A DNA stretch of 64,000 nucleotides, from positions 1 through 64,000 of the forward strand of contig NZ_AFOZ01000037.1 of assembly GCF_000217915.1 (NCBI RefSeq). The letters run 5' to 3'. Positions 46,471-57,803 of the stretch are shown piece by piece. Each line of letters opens with the position of its first letter. Position 1 is the first letter of the stretch. Position numbers and translations under genes: made by a program. The notes beneath the pieces were generated by a model. That model was not told the DNA's origin. It saw only the letters and a program-made list of their open reading frames with translations, and did no database searches. This stretch comes from Shewanella sp. HN-41 (GTDB taxonomy: Bacteria; Pseudomonadota; Gammaproteobacteria; Enterobacterales; Shewanellaceae).

Positions 46471-49400
46471 ATGAGCTTATATCATCCCAGTTTTGAGCGG
46501 GACAATTGTGGTTTTGGGTTGATAGCACAAATGGATGGTGAAGCCAGCCATCGTATCGTGCGCACGGCTATCCATGGCCTCGATCGCATGAAGCACCGTG
46601 GCGGTATCGCCTCCGACGGTCGCACTGGTGACGGCTGTGGTTTATTGATGCAACTGCCCGTACAGTTTTTTGAAGCGATTGCAGCGGAAAATGATTGGCA
46701 TTTAAGCCGCAAGTTTGCTGTAGGTATGCTGTTTCTAAGTCAAGATGAAGAACTGGCCGACCAAGCTAAGTTTATCCTTGAGCGCGAACTCGAGCGTGAA
46801 ACCCTGAGCATTGCGGGCTGGCGCAAGGTCCCCGTAAATCCCGATGTGCTCGGAGAGATCGGCAAGGCTAGCCTGCCACAAATTTATCAAGTGCTGATCA
46901 ACGCCCCCATTGGCTGGCGTGAGAAAGATCTTGAACGTCGTCTCTACATGGCTCGCCGCCGTTTAGAACAGCAAATTACTGACGATAAAGATTTTTATGT
47001 CGCGAGCCTTTCAGGCCAAGTCATAGTCTACAAAGGCCTGATGATGCCTGTGGATCTGCCCGCCTTTTATCCCGACCTGGCTGACATTCGTCTAAAAAGC
47101 TCTATTTGCCTGTTCCACCAGCGCTTTTCAACGAACACATCCCCTAAATGGCCACTCGCTCAACCCTTTAGATATTTAGCCCATAATGGTGAAATCAATA
47201 CTATTACGGGTAACCGTCAATGGGCACGCGCCCGTGCCTATAAGTTTAATTCACCACTGTTACCTGACTTGCAACAGGCTGCGCCCTTTGTGAATGAAAC
47301 GGGTTCGGACTCGTCTTCCCTAGATAACATGCTGGAAATGCTGTTATCCGGTGGCATGGACTTATACCGTGCCATGCGCCTATTGATCCCGCCTGCTTGG
47401 CAAAGTAATCCAGAAATGGATGACGAATTAAAAGCCTTCTACGACTTTAACTCTATGCATATGGAGCCTTGGGATGGTCCAGCGGGCATAGTTATGACCA
47501 ACGGTCGCCATGCTGCCTGTGCCGTTGACCGCAACGGTCTACGTCCATCGCGTTATGTGATCACTAAAGATCGTATTTTGACCTTAGCCTCCGAAGTCGG
47601 TATTTGGGATTATGCCGCCGATGAAGTGATCGAAAAAGGCCGTGTTGGGCCCGGCGAGTTATTAGTGCTCGATACTTTGAATGGTCGCCTATATCAATCC
47701 TTTGAAATCGATAACGATCTTAAGCGTCGTCACCCCTATAAAGAATGGATGGCAAAAAACAGTCGCACTTTGGTCCCAGCAGAACAACTCACCACAGAGC
47801 AACACGGTGCCAGTGAACTGAGTAGCGAGCAATTGCTGCAATATCAAAAGCAATTTGGCTATACCCGCGAAGAATTAGAGCAGGTTATTTGGGTTCTCGC
47901 TAAACAGGGTGAAGAGGCCACGGGCTCCATGGGTGACGATACCCCAATGGCCGTGCTGTCGAAAAAATCTCGCTCAATGTATGACTATTTCAGACAAAAA
48001 TTTGCCCAGGTCACTAACCCGCCTATCGATCCACTGCGTGAAAAACACGTGATGTCGTTGGCGACCTGTATCGGCCGCGAACAGAATCTGTTTAATGAAA
48101 CCACAGGGCACGCTTATCGCGTGATGTTCAACTCGCCCATTTTATTATTCAGCGATTTTAATCAGTTGCTTGGCCTAGATAGCACTTACTATCGCGCCAA
48201 TATCGTCGATTTAAATTATGATCCCCAGGAAGGGCTCGAAAACGCCATTCGTCGCATCACCTCAGAAGCCGAACGTTTGGCCCGCAGCGGAACCACATTA
48301 CTGATTCTATCTGACCGCGCCATTGGCAAGTCTGCACAGGTAATCCCCGCAGCGATGGCGGTGGGCGCTGTGCAACAAATGCTGGTAAATAAGAGCCTAC
48401 GCTGTGATACCAACATCATTGTTGAAACCGCTTCTGCGCGGGATCCGCACCACTTTGCCGTACTGCTCGGCTTTGGGGCTACGGCTATCTATCCATACCT
48501 AGTGTATGAATCGATCTCAGATCTCGCTAAGCGCCATGATCTTGCCGACACTACGGCCTTAATGCTGAATTTCCGTTATGGCATTGAAAAGGGGCTGCGT
48601 AAGATCATGTCCAAAATGGGGATCAGCACAGTGGGTTCTTACCGCTGTAGCCAGCAATTTGAAGCCATCGGCATTGCCAGTGATGTGATTGAACTGTGCT
48701 TTAAGGGCGTGATCAGCCGCATCGAAGGCGCAGGCTTTGCCGAAATCGCTCAAGACCAAGCGCTACTGCACAAGGCCGCTTACCGCGCCCACATACCACT
48801 CCCCCAGGGTGGCTTGCTGAAATACGTTGAAGGCGGTGAATACCACTGTTTCAACCCTGATGTGGTCAACACCTTACAAGCGTCATTGAAAGACAAGAAC
48901 TTTGCTATCTATAAAAAATTTGCTGAACTCGTCGACAATCGCCCTGTAGCCACACTGCGTGACTTAATCGGTATTAAGGGTGCGCAGGCATCGATTGATA
49001 TCGCCGATGTAGAAGCAGCATCACAACTCTATCCTCGCTTTGATAGCGCGGCCATGAGTATTGGCGCCTTAAGCCCTGAAGCCCATGAAGCATTAGCCAT
49101 TGCGATGAACCGCTTAGGCGGCCGCTCTAACTCGGGTGAAGGCGGTGAAGATGCACGCCGCTTTAATACTGAGCGCAACTCTGCAATTAAACAGATTGCC
49201 TCAGCGCGCTTTGGGGTCACGGCCCATTATTTAGTCAATGCCGATGTGTTACAGATTAAAGTCGCCCAAGGGGCAAAACCCGGCGAAGGTGGCCAGTTAC
49301 CCGGTCACAAAGTGAGTGTTGAAATTGCGGGTCTGCGCCACGCACGTCCCGGAGTGACACTGATTTCACCTCCACCGCACCACGATATTTATTCTATCGA

Positions 49401-50919
49401 AGATTTAGCGCAGCTGATTTTCGATCTGAAACAAATCAACACTAAAGCACTGATTTCAGTGAAACTCGTGTCAGAACCCGGCGTAGGCACTATCGCCACC
49501 GGCGTGGCCAAAGCCTATGCGGATATGATCACCATTTCTGGTTACGATGGCGGCACGGGTGCCAGCCCTATCACCTCGGTGAAATATGCGGGCAGCCCTT
49601 GGGAGCTGGGTTTAGCCGAAGTGCATCAATCCTTGGTTGAAAATGGCCTACGTCATAAAATTCGCCTTCAGGTCGATGGCGGTTTAAAAACGGGGACCGA
49701 TGTCATCAAAGCGGCACTGCTCGGTGCTGAAAGCTTTGGTTTTGGCACAGTGCCTATGATTGCCCTTGGCTGTAAATACCTGCGCATTTGCCATTTAAAT
49801 AACTGTGCGACAGGCGTGGCAACTCAAGATAAAAATCTGCGAGACAACCATTATCACGGCTTGCCAGAGCGAGTGATGACTTACTTTGAATTTGTCGCCG
49901 AGGAAGTGCGTGAGTGGATGGCGACCCTAGGGGTCAGCAAGTTTGAGGACCTTGTCGGCCGTAGTGAGTGGCTACATACCTTAGAAGGCCAAACCGATAA
50001 GCAACGCGGACTCGATTTAGCGCCGATCCTGTATCAGCCTAAGGTCAAAGCCAGCACATCACGCACATGGCAAGAAACCAATCCCCCCGCGGATTTAGGG
50101 CTACTCAATCAACATCTGCTCAACGAGTGCCAAAGCGCGGTCGATAAGGGCGAGTGTTTCGATGCGGCTTACAGCATCAATAACACCGACCGCTCAGTGG
50201 GGGCAAGACTGTCCGGTTATATTGCTAGCACGCTCGGCGTTAAAGGCACGAAAGCACCAGTCAAGCTGAGCTTTAACGGCAGTGCAGGCCAAAGCTTTGG
50301 CGTATGGAACAGCCCAGGCCTTGAACTAAAACTTTGCGGCGATGCTAACGACTACGTAGGTAAAGGCATGTCTGGCGGTAAAATTGTGATTTATCCGCCA
50401 CTGGGCAGTCCATTCCAAAGCGAGCGTAGCGCCATTGTCGGTAATACATGTCTCTATGGCGCAACTGGCGGTAAGTTCTTCGCGGCGGGTCAAGCGGGCG
50501 AGCGTTTTGCGGTGCGCAATTCGGGCGCGATTGCCGTGGTTGAAGGACTCGGCGATAACGGTTGTGAATACATGACCAGCGGTATTGTGGTTGTCCTTGG
50601 TAAAACCGGGGTGAACTTCGGTGCCGGGATGACAGGCGGCTTTGCTTATGTGTTCGACCAATTCGGCCGCTTTAATCGCAGAGTCAACACTGAGCTTGTC
50701 GATACCCAAAAGCTGGAATCCCCGATTCATCAACAGCATTTAAAAGGCTTAATTGAAGCCCATGTTGCCGAAACGGGCAGTGAGCATGCCAAGATGATCC
50801 TAAGTGATTTTGGTAACTGGTTGGATTGCTTTGTATTAGTTAAACCTAAAAATATTGCGGTTGCAGATCTGCTCAAACTAGAGCAATCAAACCCAGAATT
50901 AGTCGTAAAAGCGGGGTAA
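46471..50919 (+). CDS. gltB: GltB, glutamate synthase large subunit (NADPH type)
   Basis: The 1482-residue subunit converts glutamine and 2-oxoglutarate into two glutamates. The N-terminal class II amidotransferase domain begins with the nucleophilic Cys in DNCGFGLIA at residue 13 after a short propeptide. A central domain follows. The FMN/TIM-barrel synthase domain (about 800-1200) has GGRSNSGEGGED, KPGEGGQLPG and the 3Fe-4S Cys cluster CKYLRICHLNNCATGVATQD. A GXGXG beta-helix domain ends the protein. A GGGAGG Shine-Dalgarno precedes the ATG. Confidence 0.97.
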   Translation: MSLYHPSFERDNCGFGLIAQMDGEASHRIVRTAIHGLDRMKHRGGIASDGRTGDGCGLLMQLPVQFFEAIAAENDWHLSRKFAVGMLFLSQDEELADQAKFILERELERETLSIAGWRKVPVNPDVLGEIGKASLPQIYQVLINAPIGWREKDLERRLYMARRRLEQQITDDKDFYVASLSGQVIVYKGLMMPVDLPAFYPDLADIRLKSSICLFHQRFSTNTSPKWPLAQPFRYLAHNGEINTITGNRQWARARAYKFNSPLLPDLQQAAPFVNETGSDSSSLDNMLEMLLSGGMDLYRAMRLLIPPAWQSNPEMDDELKAFYDFNSMHMEPWDGPAGIVMTNGRHAACAVDRNGLRPSRYVITKDRILTLASEVGIWDYAADEVIEKGRVGPGELLVLDTLNGRLYQSFEIDNDLKRRHPYKEWMAKNSRTLVPAEQLTTEQHGASELSSEQLLQYQKQFGYTREELEQVIWVLAKQGEEATGSMGDDTPMAVLSKKSRSMYDYFRQKFAQVTNPPIDPLREKHVMSLATCIGREQNLFNETTGHAYRVMFNSPILLFSDFNQLLGLDSTYYRANIVDLNYDPQEGLENAIRRITSEAERLARSGTTLLILSDRAIGKSAQVIPAAMAVGAVQQMLVNKSLRCDTNIIVETASARDPHHFAVLLGFGATAIYPYLVYESISDLAKRHDLADTTALMLNFRYGIEKGLRKIMSKMGISTVGSYRCSQQFEAIGIASDVIELCFKGVISRIEGAGFAEIAQDQALLHKAAYRAHIPLPQGGLLKYVEGGEYHCFNPDVVNTLQASLKDKNFAIYKKFAELVDNRPVATLRDLIGIKGAQASIDIADVEAASQLYPRFDSAAMSIGALSPEAHEALAIAMNRLGGRSNSGEGGEDARRFNTERNSAIKQIASARFGVTAHYLVNADVLQIKVAQGAKPGEGGQLPGHKVSVEIAGLRHARPGVTLISPPPHHDIYSIEDLAQLIFDLKQINTKALISVKLVSEPGVGTIATGVAKAYADMITISGYDGGTGASPITSVKYAGSPWELGLAEVHQSLVENGLRHKIRLQVDGGLKTGTDVIKAALLGAESFGFGTVPMIALGCKYLRICHLNNCATGVATQDKNLRDNHYHGLPERVMTYFEFVAEEVREWMATLGVSKFEDLVGRSEWLHTLEGQTDKQRGLDLAPILYQPKVKASTSRTWQETNPPADLGLLNQHLLNECQSAVDKGECFDAAYSINNTDRSVGARLSGYIASTLGVKGTKAPVKLSFNGSAGQSFGVWNSPGLELKLCGDANDYVGKGMSGGKIVIYPPLGSPFQSERSAIVGNTCLYGATGGKFFAAGQAGERFAVRNSGAIAVVEGLGDNGCEYMTSGIVVVLGKTGVNFGAGMTGGFAYVFDQFGRFNRRVNTELVDTQKLESPIHQQHLKGLIEAHVAETGSEHAKMILSDFGNWLDCFVLVKPKNIAVADLLKLEQSNPELVVKAG

Positions 50920-52332
<1,413 letters not shown>

Positions 52333-52366
52333 CTGTTTTTGTTGTACCGCTATACCTGTGAGTTTC

Positions 52367-52386
52367 GGACTCGTCCCCACGAGTCC
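52367..52386. other. Hairpin after gltD
   Basis: GGACTCGT and ACGAGTCC pair perfectly around CCCC, about 35 bases after the gltD stop and just before the terminator. It may stabilise the mRNA end. Confidence 0.5.
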
Positions 52387-52408
52387 ATACCATTTGCTTG
52401 TGAATTTT

Positions 52409-52435
52409 GGCGCACCTTAGGGTGCGCATTTTTTT
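52409..52435 (+). terminator. Terminator of gltBD
   Basis: GCGCACC and GGTGCGC pair around TTAG and run into ATTTTTTT. It follows gltD by about 75 bases. Confidence 0.88.
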
Positions 52436-52564
52436 ACCCGCCGCGCGTTTTACCCTACCCCTATCAAGCAATCGCAATCCCACAATAACGCCAAAGCATA
52501 ACTGTGCTATATTAGCCGACATTCTGCAGTCCCACTCTTACGTGTTGAATTAAAAAGGTCTCCC

Positions 52565-53275
52565 ATGAAAATTGGTATTATTGGTGCAATGGAGCCAGAA
52601 GTGGCACATCTTATTGCGGCTATGACAAATGCATCATCGCAAACCATTGCCGGAATTGAATTTATCGCTGGCACTCTCGCAGGCAAAGACGTAGTGGTCA
52701 CTCGCTCTGGCATAGGTAAAGTCGCCGCCAGTATCGCCACCACTCTACTCATTGAGAAATATGCACCGGATGCGGTGATCAACACAGGTTCTGCCGGAGG
52801 GTTTGTCGATAGTCTTGCCATTGGTGATATTGTGATTTCATCGGAAGTACGCCACCACGATGTGGATGTCACGGCCTTTGGTTACGAAATTGGCCAGATG
52901 GCGCAGCAACCCGCGGCCTTTATTCCTGCACCATACCTAGTAGAAGCGGCCAACAAAGCCATTGCCCAGTTAGGTGAAGTCAAAGCCATTGAAGGATTAA
53001 TTTGTACCGGCGATAGCTTTATTTGCGATCCTGTTCGCACCCAAGCCATGTTGAAAAACTTCCCAACTATGGCCGCCTGTGAAATGGAAGGCGCGGCAAT
53101 TGCTCAAGTTTGCCATCAGTTTGGTGTGCCATTTGTAGTGATCCGCTCACTCTCTGATAATGCTAACAATGATTCACCCGTGGACTTCGACGCTTACCTT
53201 GTTAAAGCGGGTTACCACTCGGCGTTGATGGTGATGTTATTGCTCGAGCAATTACAGCCAAGCTTAGTAAACTAA
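52565..53275 (+). CDS. mtnN: MtnN, 5'-methylthioadenosine/S-adenosylhomocysteine nucleosidase
   Basis: The 236-residue enzyme cleaves adenine from methylthioadenosine and S-adenosylhomocysteine, recycling by-products of SAM use and quorum-signal synthesis. [13 protein letters not shown] at the start, NTGSAGGF near 78, [10 protein letters not shown] near 172 and SDNAN near 196 are diagnostic, including catalytic Glu and Asp. It heads a plus-strand run with the CobD-like gene. Confidence 0.96.
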   Translation: MKIGIIGAMEPEVAHLIAAMTNASSQTIAGIEFIAGTLAGKDVVVTRSGIGKVAASIATTLLIEKYAPDAVINTGSAGGFVDSLAIGDIVISSEVRHHDVDVTAFGYEIGQMAQQPAAFIPAPYLVEAANKAIAQLGEVKAIEGLICTGDSFICDPVRTQAMLKNFPTMAACEMEGAAIAQVCHQFGVPFVVIRSLSDNANNDSPVDFDAYLVKAGYHSALMVMLLLEQLQPSLVN

Positions 53276-53297
53276 CAATTTCAGCGGAAAGTACCGA

Positions 53298-54287
53298 ATG
53301 CACAGTTCTTTTTATCAACAGCTTGTCGAAATTGATGGGGCTTTGTTTGAGGGCTTTTTGGTACTTTTCTTCGCCCTACTGCTCGCTCGCTTAGCTCCCC
53401 TGCCCCGGGAAATGCAGCCACTCATTTGGTTTACCCATTTAGCGAAACAACTTGCAGCCAAAGTAAATCGACCTGAACGCTCCCCGAGTCAACAGGCTAC
53501 GGCGGGCTTTTTAGCCATGCTGCTGCTCGTGTTTCCATTTTGGGCCATTGTTACTTTTTTGCTCGAACTCGCGGCATTCCCGTGGTTTTTCGAATTCATA
53601 GTCCTTTATCTATGCCTAGGTGACGCCGGTTTTAGCCAAGTTGCTGATGAAATCGCTAAAGCACTCAAACGTCAAGATAATGCCAGCGCAAAAAAGTTAC
53701 TCCAACCCTGGGTCATCCGCGATACCGACAGCCTATCGACCGTGGGCCTCGCCAAGGCGACCATAGAAAAGCTATCGACGGCCCCTATTTATGGTACTGC
53801 TTCGACGATTTTCTTTTTTGCCATTGCCGGTGCACCTATGGTGCTTGCGGTACGTATGATTAAACAACTGGAACTCAGTTGGCCGCCGATACAGCCGCAG
53901 TATCAATACTTTTGCCGAACAGTCAATAGCTTATCAACTGTACTGCTCGCCATCCCAGCTTGGCTTTGGAGTCTCTCAATCGCCATCCAGGGCGGTCCTC
54001 GCGCCTTAGTCAAGCTCTTTCATATTCCAAAGAATCACCCTGCGCTGCGGGGCTATGTACTGAGTGTAAACCTTGTCGCCAGCATTTTAAAAATTGAGCT
54101 TGGCGGGCCACAGAAACTGGCAGGCCAACGCATCGATATCGCCAGGATCAGCCATGGCCCACTACCAACAAGCGATACCATTACACCTGCACTGAAACTC
54201 ACCTCTAGGGCCTGTGCTATTTGGTTTAGCTTTATCATCCTCTTGCCATTGCTTTGGGCGGGTTTACGTTGGTTACAAAGCCTGTGA
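53298..54287 (+). CDS. CobD/CbiB-family membrane protein
   Basis: The 329-residue protein has about five hydrophobic segments. Its overall layout and the stretches LGDAGFSQVADEIAKAL, TVGLAKATIEKLSTAPIYGTAS and GGPRALVKL resemble CobD/CbiB adenosylcobinamide-phosphate synthase relatives. No other cobalamin genes are adjacent, so a true role in B12 synthesis is not shown. It follows mtnN by 22 bases. In related bacteria a CbiB-like gene also follows mtnN. Confidence 0.72.
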   Translation: MHSSFYQQLVEIDGALFEGFLVLFFALLLARLAPLPREMQPLIWFTHLAKQLAAKVNRPERSPSQQATAGFLAMLLLVFPFWAIVTFLLELAAFPWFFEFIVLYLCLGDAGFSQVADEIAKALKRQDNASAKKLLQPWVIRDTDSLSTVGLAKATIEKLSTAPIYGTASTIFFFAIAGAPMVLAVRMIKQLELSWPPIQPQYQYFCRTVNSLSTVLLAIPAWLWSLSIAIQGGPRALVKLFHIPKNHPALRGYVLSVNLVASILKIELGGPQKLAGQRIDIARISHGPLPTSDTITPALKLTSRACAIWFSFIILLPLLWAGLRWLQSL

Positions 54288-54331
54288 TATGATGCCGCAT
54301 TATCTTAACGTGAAGTTAAAGGCTGACTACC

Positions 54332-54721
54332 ATGCTCGAAAATATGCACGTTTCACTAACAACTCCTGCCTTGTTATTTCCAGCTATATCATTGTTATTA
54401 TTGGCTTATACTAATCGTTTTTTTGCTCTTGCCGCATTGATCCGCACCCTAAGTAACGGAGAGAAACCCGTTCATAAGGACCAAATTAAAAACCTTAGCC
54501 AACGGATCCGTATTATTCGAAGAATGCAGGAAGCGGGCGTGTCCAGTTTTGCCCTGTGCGTACTGTGCATGATTTTTATTTATATCGGTTTTAACAAAAC
54601 CGGCTCAGTGATCTTTGGTGCTAGTTTGTTACTGCTACTCTACTCGCTGATTTTATCCGTGATCGAAATCCGTATCTCTGTAGATGCATTGAACATTCAT
54701 ATCAAAGAGATGAGTAAATGA
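54332..54721 (+). CDS. DUF2721 membrane protein
   Basis: The 129-residue protein has an N-terminal hydrophobic segment (about 10-35) and two more near 70-105. [18 protein letters not shown] and [12 protein letters not shown] between them are the DUF2721 pattern. Function is unknown. Its stop overlaps the next ATG by four bases (ATGA), so it is coupled to the TRIC-type channel gene. Confidence 0.82.
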   Translation: MLENMHVSLTTPALLFPAISLLLLAYTNRFFALAALIRTLSNGEKPVHKDQIKNLSQRIRIIRRMQEAGVSSFALCVLCMIFIYIGFNKTGSVIFGASLLLLLYSLILSVIEIRISVDALNIHIKEMSK

Positions 54722-55344
54722 GTCATTGGATCTATTTCTTTGATTTATGTGGCACAGCCGTATTTGCATTATCCGGCGCACTCGCCGCGGGTCGCCACAG
54801 AATGGACCCCTTTGGGGTTATTGTACTCGCCTCAGTAACGGCCATTGGCGGCGGCAGTATCCGTGATGCACTGATAGGAGCAACACCCGTCTTTTGGATC
54901 CGCGATCCCAACTACATCATAGTCATACTCGCAACCGTGTTAGCTTGCTTACTGTTAGTGCGGCGTCCACGCAAGATGTCGCAGTACACTTTACCCGTAG
55001 CCGATGCCCTAGGTTTAGCACTATTTACTGTCATTGGCGCCGAAAAAGCCCTCAACATGGGATTGAGTGGCATGATTGCCGTTGTGATGGGCTTGATCAC
55101 GGGCGTGGGAGGAGGCATTATTCGAGACTTACTGTGTAGACAAATCCCTATGGTGTTACGCACAGAAATCTATGCTACCGCATCCATTATGGGTGGTATT
55201 GGCTATACCGTCAGTTTGAACTACGGTATGGGGGAAAAAACGGCGCTGTTTCTGGCAATGACCTCTGTATTGATTATCCGCTTAAGCGCAATCAAATGGC
55301 ATCTGTCGTTACCAGCCTTTGATCTCAAAACCAAGAGGGAATAG
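54718..55344 (+). CDS. TRIC-type cation channel family protein (YicG/UPF0126)
   Basis: The 208-residue inner-membrane protein has seven hydrophobic segments and two copies of the UPF0126 repeat: [18 protein letters not shown] with [13 protein letters not shown], and [18 protein letters not shown] with [11 protein letters not shown]. Bacterial TRIC proteins are trimeric K+ channels; YicG in E. coli has been linked to glycine uptake. The exact substrate is not shown. Confidence 0.9.
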   Translation: MSHWIYFFDLCGTAVFALSGALAAGRHRMDPFGVIVLASVTAIGGGSIRDALIGATPVFWIRDPNYIIVILATVLACLLLVRRPRKMSQYTLPVADALGLALFTVIGAEKALNMGLSGMIAVVMGLITGVGGGIIRDLLCRQIPMVLRTEIYATASIMGGIGYTVSLNYGMGEKTALFLAMTSVLIIRLSAIKWHLSLPAFDLKTKRE

Positions 55345-55345
55345 T

Positions 55346-55837
55346 TTGCGAATATTGTGTCTTATTTGGTGTTTCATTTTTGTCCTAGCCCTCAATCCAG
55401 CTGCGGCACAAGCCAACTCAGGTGAAATGCCGCAGGAACAGCAGTTAGCCATAAAATATATGAATGCGTTGACTGAACACGATTACAAGACCCTCAGAAA
55501 GTTCTATAACCGCGACAGTGTTTTCTTCGACAAAACCGCTAACCGTAAATACACTGGTGGACGCTTTATTATTGATTTTTTAGAGCGCGCCCATGAGGGC
55601 GTGCTGGAATATGAGTTCAACGTCGAACATATGTATAACGCGGGTTCATTAGTGGTGATGATAGGTAACTACCACTTCAAGGGGCCGGGCGAGCAATTCG
55701 GTAAACCCGGGAAAATTATCGATGTGGCGATACCAGGGGTGACCAGCCTTAAGCTAGATATGCTCAATCATAGGGTGACGGAGCATGTGGATCTTATCGA
55801 TTACCAGACTATGTCTGACCAATTAGCGATGCAGTAA
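55346..55837 (+). CDS. Exported NTF2/SnoaL-like domain protein
   Basis: The 163-residue protein begins at TTG with GAGGGA five bases upstream. It has a signal peptide (about 1-24, ending AAAQA) and a mature part shaped like an NTF2/SnoaL fold: QQLAIKYMNALTEHDYKTLRKFYNRDSVFFD, a short loop, then alternating strands. An alternative start nine codons earlier has no Shine-Dalgarno. Function is unknown. It follows the channel gene by one base. Confidence 0.75.
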   Translation: MRILCLIWCFIFVLALNPAAAQANSGEMPQEQQLAIKYMNALTEHDYKTLRKFYNRDSVFFDKTANRKYTGGRFIIDFLERAHEGVLEYEFNVEHMYNAGSLVVMIGNYHFKGPGEQFGKPGKIIDVAIPGVTSLKLDMLNHRVTEHVDLIDYQTMSDQLAMQ

Positions 55838-55961
55838 TCACAAAATTTACACCGCGTTGAAACTTGAGCCTTAAAAACGAGTCGAACTTACCAATGAGTC
55901 AATACTGCTGAGCCTAGATGCCTCAGATCTGGCTAAGCCGTTTCGTTTCAATGAGGTTTGT

Positions 55962-56396
55962 ATGAAATTTTTTGGACTAATTGCCCTACTCGCCCTCAAT
56001 GGCTTAATGCTGGCACCTAAAGCCCAAGCATTACAACCCATTATTGTTTCCTATGCCGTTCAGCCAGTGAGCCATTTCAATCAGCAACTGCGCATCGCCC
56101 AGAAGCAACATCAAGATTGGTCCAAGGATCCCAGTAAAATCAGCAGTCAATACGCCGGCAATAAATTCACTTTAGTACGGACCCAAACCAGTAAAGACAG
56201 CATTTTAACCTATCAAGTGAGTGAACTCTCCAAACAACACCCACAGATGCTATTGATCATGTCCCTAAAGCAGAACGCTAAACAGTGGCAGGTGGATTCG
56301 GCACAGTTGGCGTGGAAATGCAGTGATGGGCAACACTTTGGCACCGACAGATGCAACATTGCCGAACATGAGGCTAACAGCGCCTTAATCAGGTGA
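55962..56396 (+). CDS. Small exported protein of unknown function
   Basis: The 144-residue protein has a signal peptide (about 1-23, ending PKAQA) and a mature part rich in Gln and Lys with two Cys near the end (KCSDG and DRCNIAE), which may form a disulfide. I do not recognise a family. It follows the NTF2-like gene by 124 bp and ends just before a strong terminator. Confidence 0.7.
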   Translation: MKFFGLIALLALNGLMLAPKAQALQPIIVSYAVQPVSHFNQQLRIAQKQHQDWSKDPSKISSQYAGNKFTLVRTQTSKDSILTYQVSELSKQHPQMLLIMSLKQNAKQWQVDSAQLAWKCSDGQHFGTDRCNIAEHEANSALIR

Positions 56397-56415
56397 AATT
56401 AAAAGGCTTAAAAAC

Positions 56416-56441
56416 AAAGAGCACCCTAAGGTGCTCTTTTT
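56416..56441. terminator. Bidirectional terminator before tyrS
   Basis: AAAGAGCACC pairs perfectly with GGTGCTCTTT around CTAA, with T after and A before. It lies between the convergent exported-protein gene and tyrS. Confidence 0.9.
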
Positions 56442-56483
56442 GTTCGTTTAACTACGGTGGCTTAAACTAAAAACCAAAGTCCC

Positions 56484-57677
56484 TTACACTAACGTCACTT
56501 TGGCAAACTTGCGTTTACCCACCTGGAATACAGCGACAGTACCAGCAGATAACGTCATGCGGCTATCGTCCAGTTTTTCACCGTCCATTTTCACCGCGCC
56601 TTGCTTAATCATCCGCATCGCTTCCGATGTCGATGCCACTAAATCCGCGTCTTTCAACAGATTGGCAATCGCAATACCTTCACCCGCAGCTAACTCGATA
56701 TCTTTAATATCGTCGGGGATCATGCCCTTAGCGCGATCAACAAAGGCTTGGTGCGCGCTTTGCGCTGCAGCTTCATCGTGGAAACGTGTGATAATTTCCT
56801 TAGCCAAGGCGATTTTAATATCGCGGGGGTTAGACCCATTAGCCACATCTTGTTTGAACTGTTCAATTTCGGCCAATGGACGGAATGACAGTAGCTCAAA
56901 ATAGCGCCACATTAAGTCGTCCGAAATCGACATCAGCTTACCAAACATTTCATTGGCAGGTTCACTCACACCAATGTAGTTATGCGCCGACTTAGACATC
57001 TTTTTCACGCCGTCCAAACCTTCGAGCAATGGCATCATAATCACGGCTTGGGGTTTTTGGCCTTCGGCTTTTTGTAACTCACGCCCCATCAACAGGTTGA
57101 ACTTCTGGTCAGTACCACCTAATTCAACATCGGCTTTGAGGGCAACTGAGTCATAGCCCTGTAGCAGCGGATACATAAATTCGTGGATAGCAATCGATTG
57201 ACCCGAAGCATAACGCTTCTTAAAGTCGTCACGTTCCATCATGCGAGCAACGGTTTGCTGTGACGCTAAGCGGATCATGCCAGCCGCGCCTAACGGCTCT
57301 AACCAGCTGGAGTTGAACACGATACGAGTTTTCGCTGGGTCGAGAATTTTATAGACCTGTTCTTTGTAGGTTTCAGCGTTGGCTAATACTTGCTCACGGG
57401 TTAAGGGTGGACGAGTGCTATTTTTACCACTTGGATCACCCACCATACCGGTAAAGTCACCAATTAAGAAAATGACTTCATGACCTAACTCTTGGAATAA
57501 TCTTAATTTATTTAAAATTACTGTGTGTCCAAGATGGATATCCGGTGCGGTAGGATCTGCGCCTAACTTGATACGTAGTGGACGTCCTTCTTTGAGTTTT
57601 TCCAGCAGATCCGCTTCGAGTAAAATCTCATCGGTACCACGTCTAATTTCTGCTAATACTTGGTCTAAATCAGCCAT
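56484..57677 (-). CDS. tyrS: TyrS, tyrosyl-tRNA synthetase
   Basis: The 397-residue class I synthetase charges tRNA-Tyr. The HIGH motif (HLGHT) is near residue 45, KMSKS near 230, and a C-terminal S4-like RNA-binding domain lies near 335-395. [14 protein letters not shown] is taken as the start by likeness to other Shewanella TyrS. In-frame ATGs at 57699-57701 and 57705-57707 would add 8 or 10 residues, so the start is not certain. It is divergent from the M23 peptidase gene. Confidence 0.95.
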   Translation of the reverse strand: MADLDQVLAEIRRGTDEILLEADLLEKLKEGRPLRIKLGADPTAPDIHLGHTVILNKLRLFQELGHEVIFLIGDFTGMVGDPSGKNSTRPPLTREQVLANAETYKEQVYKILDPAKTRIVFNSSWLEPLGAAGMIRLASQQTVARMMERDDFKKRYASGQSIAIHEFMYPLLQGYDSVALKADVELGGTDQKFNLLMGRELQKAEGQKPQAVIMMPLLEGLDGVKKMSKSAHNYIGVSEPANEMFGKLMSISDDLMWRYFELLSFRPLAEIEQFKQDVANGSNPRDIKIALAKEIITRFHDEAAAQSAHQAFVDRAKGMIPDDIKDIELAAGEGIAIANLLKDADLVASTSEAMRMIKQGAVKMDGEKLDDSRMTLSAGTVAVFQVGKRKFAKVTLV

Positions 57678-57803
57678 CTCGGCGGGGACTCCTAAGGCCA
57701 TGATCATAAAAAGAGGAGACTTATGTTACTTGTTAGCCAGCACAATTGAAAGTGTGTACACTAACGGGATTATTCAAGCCTCAGGTTATCGGTATCGGCG
57801 TCA

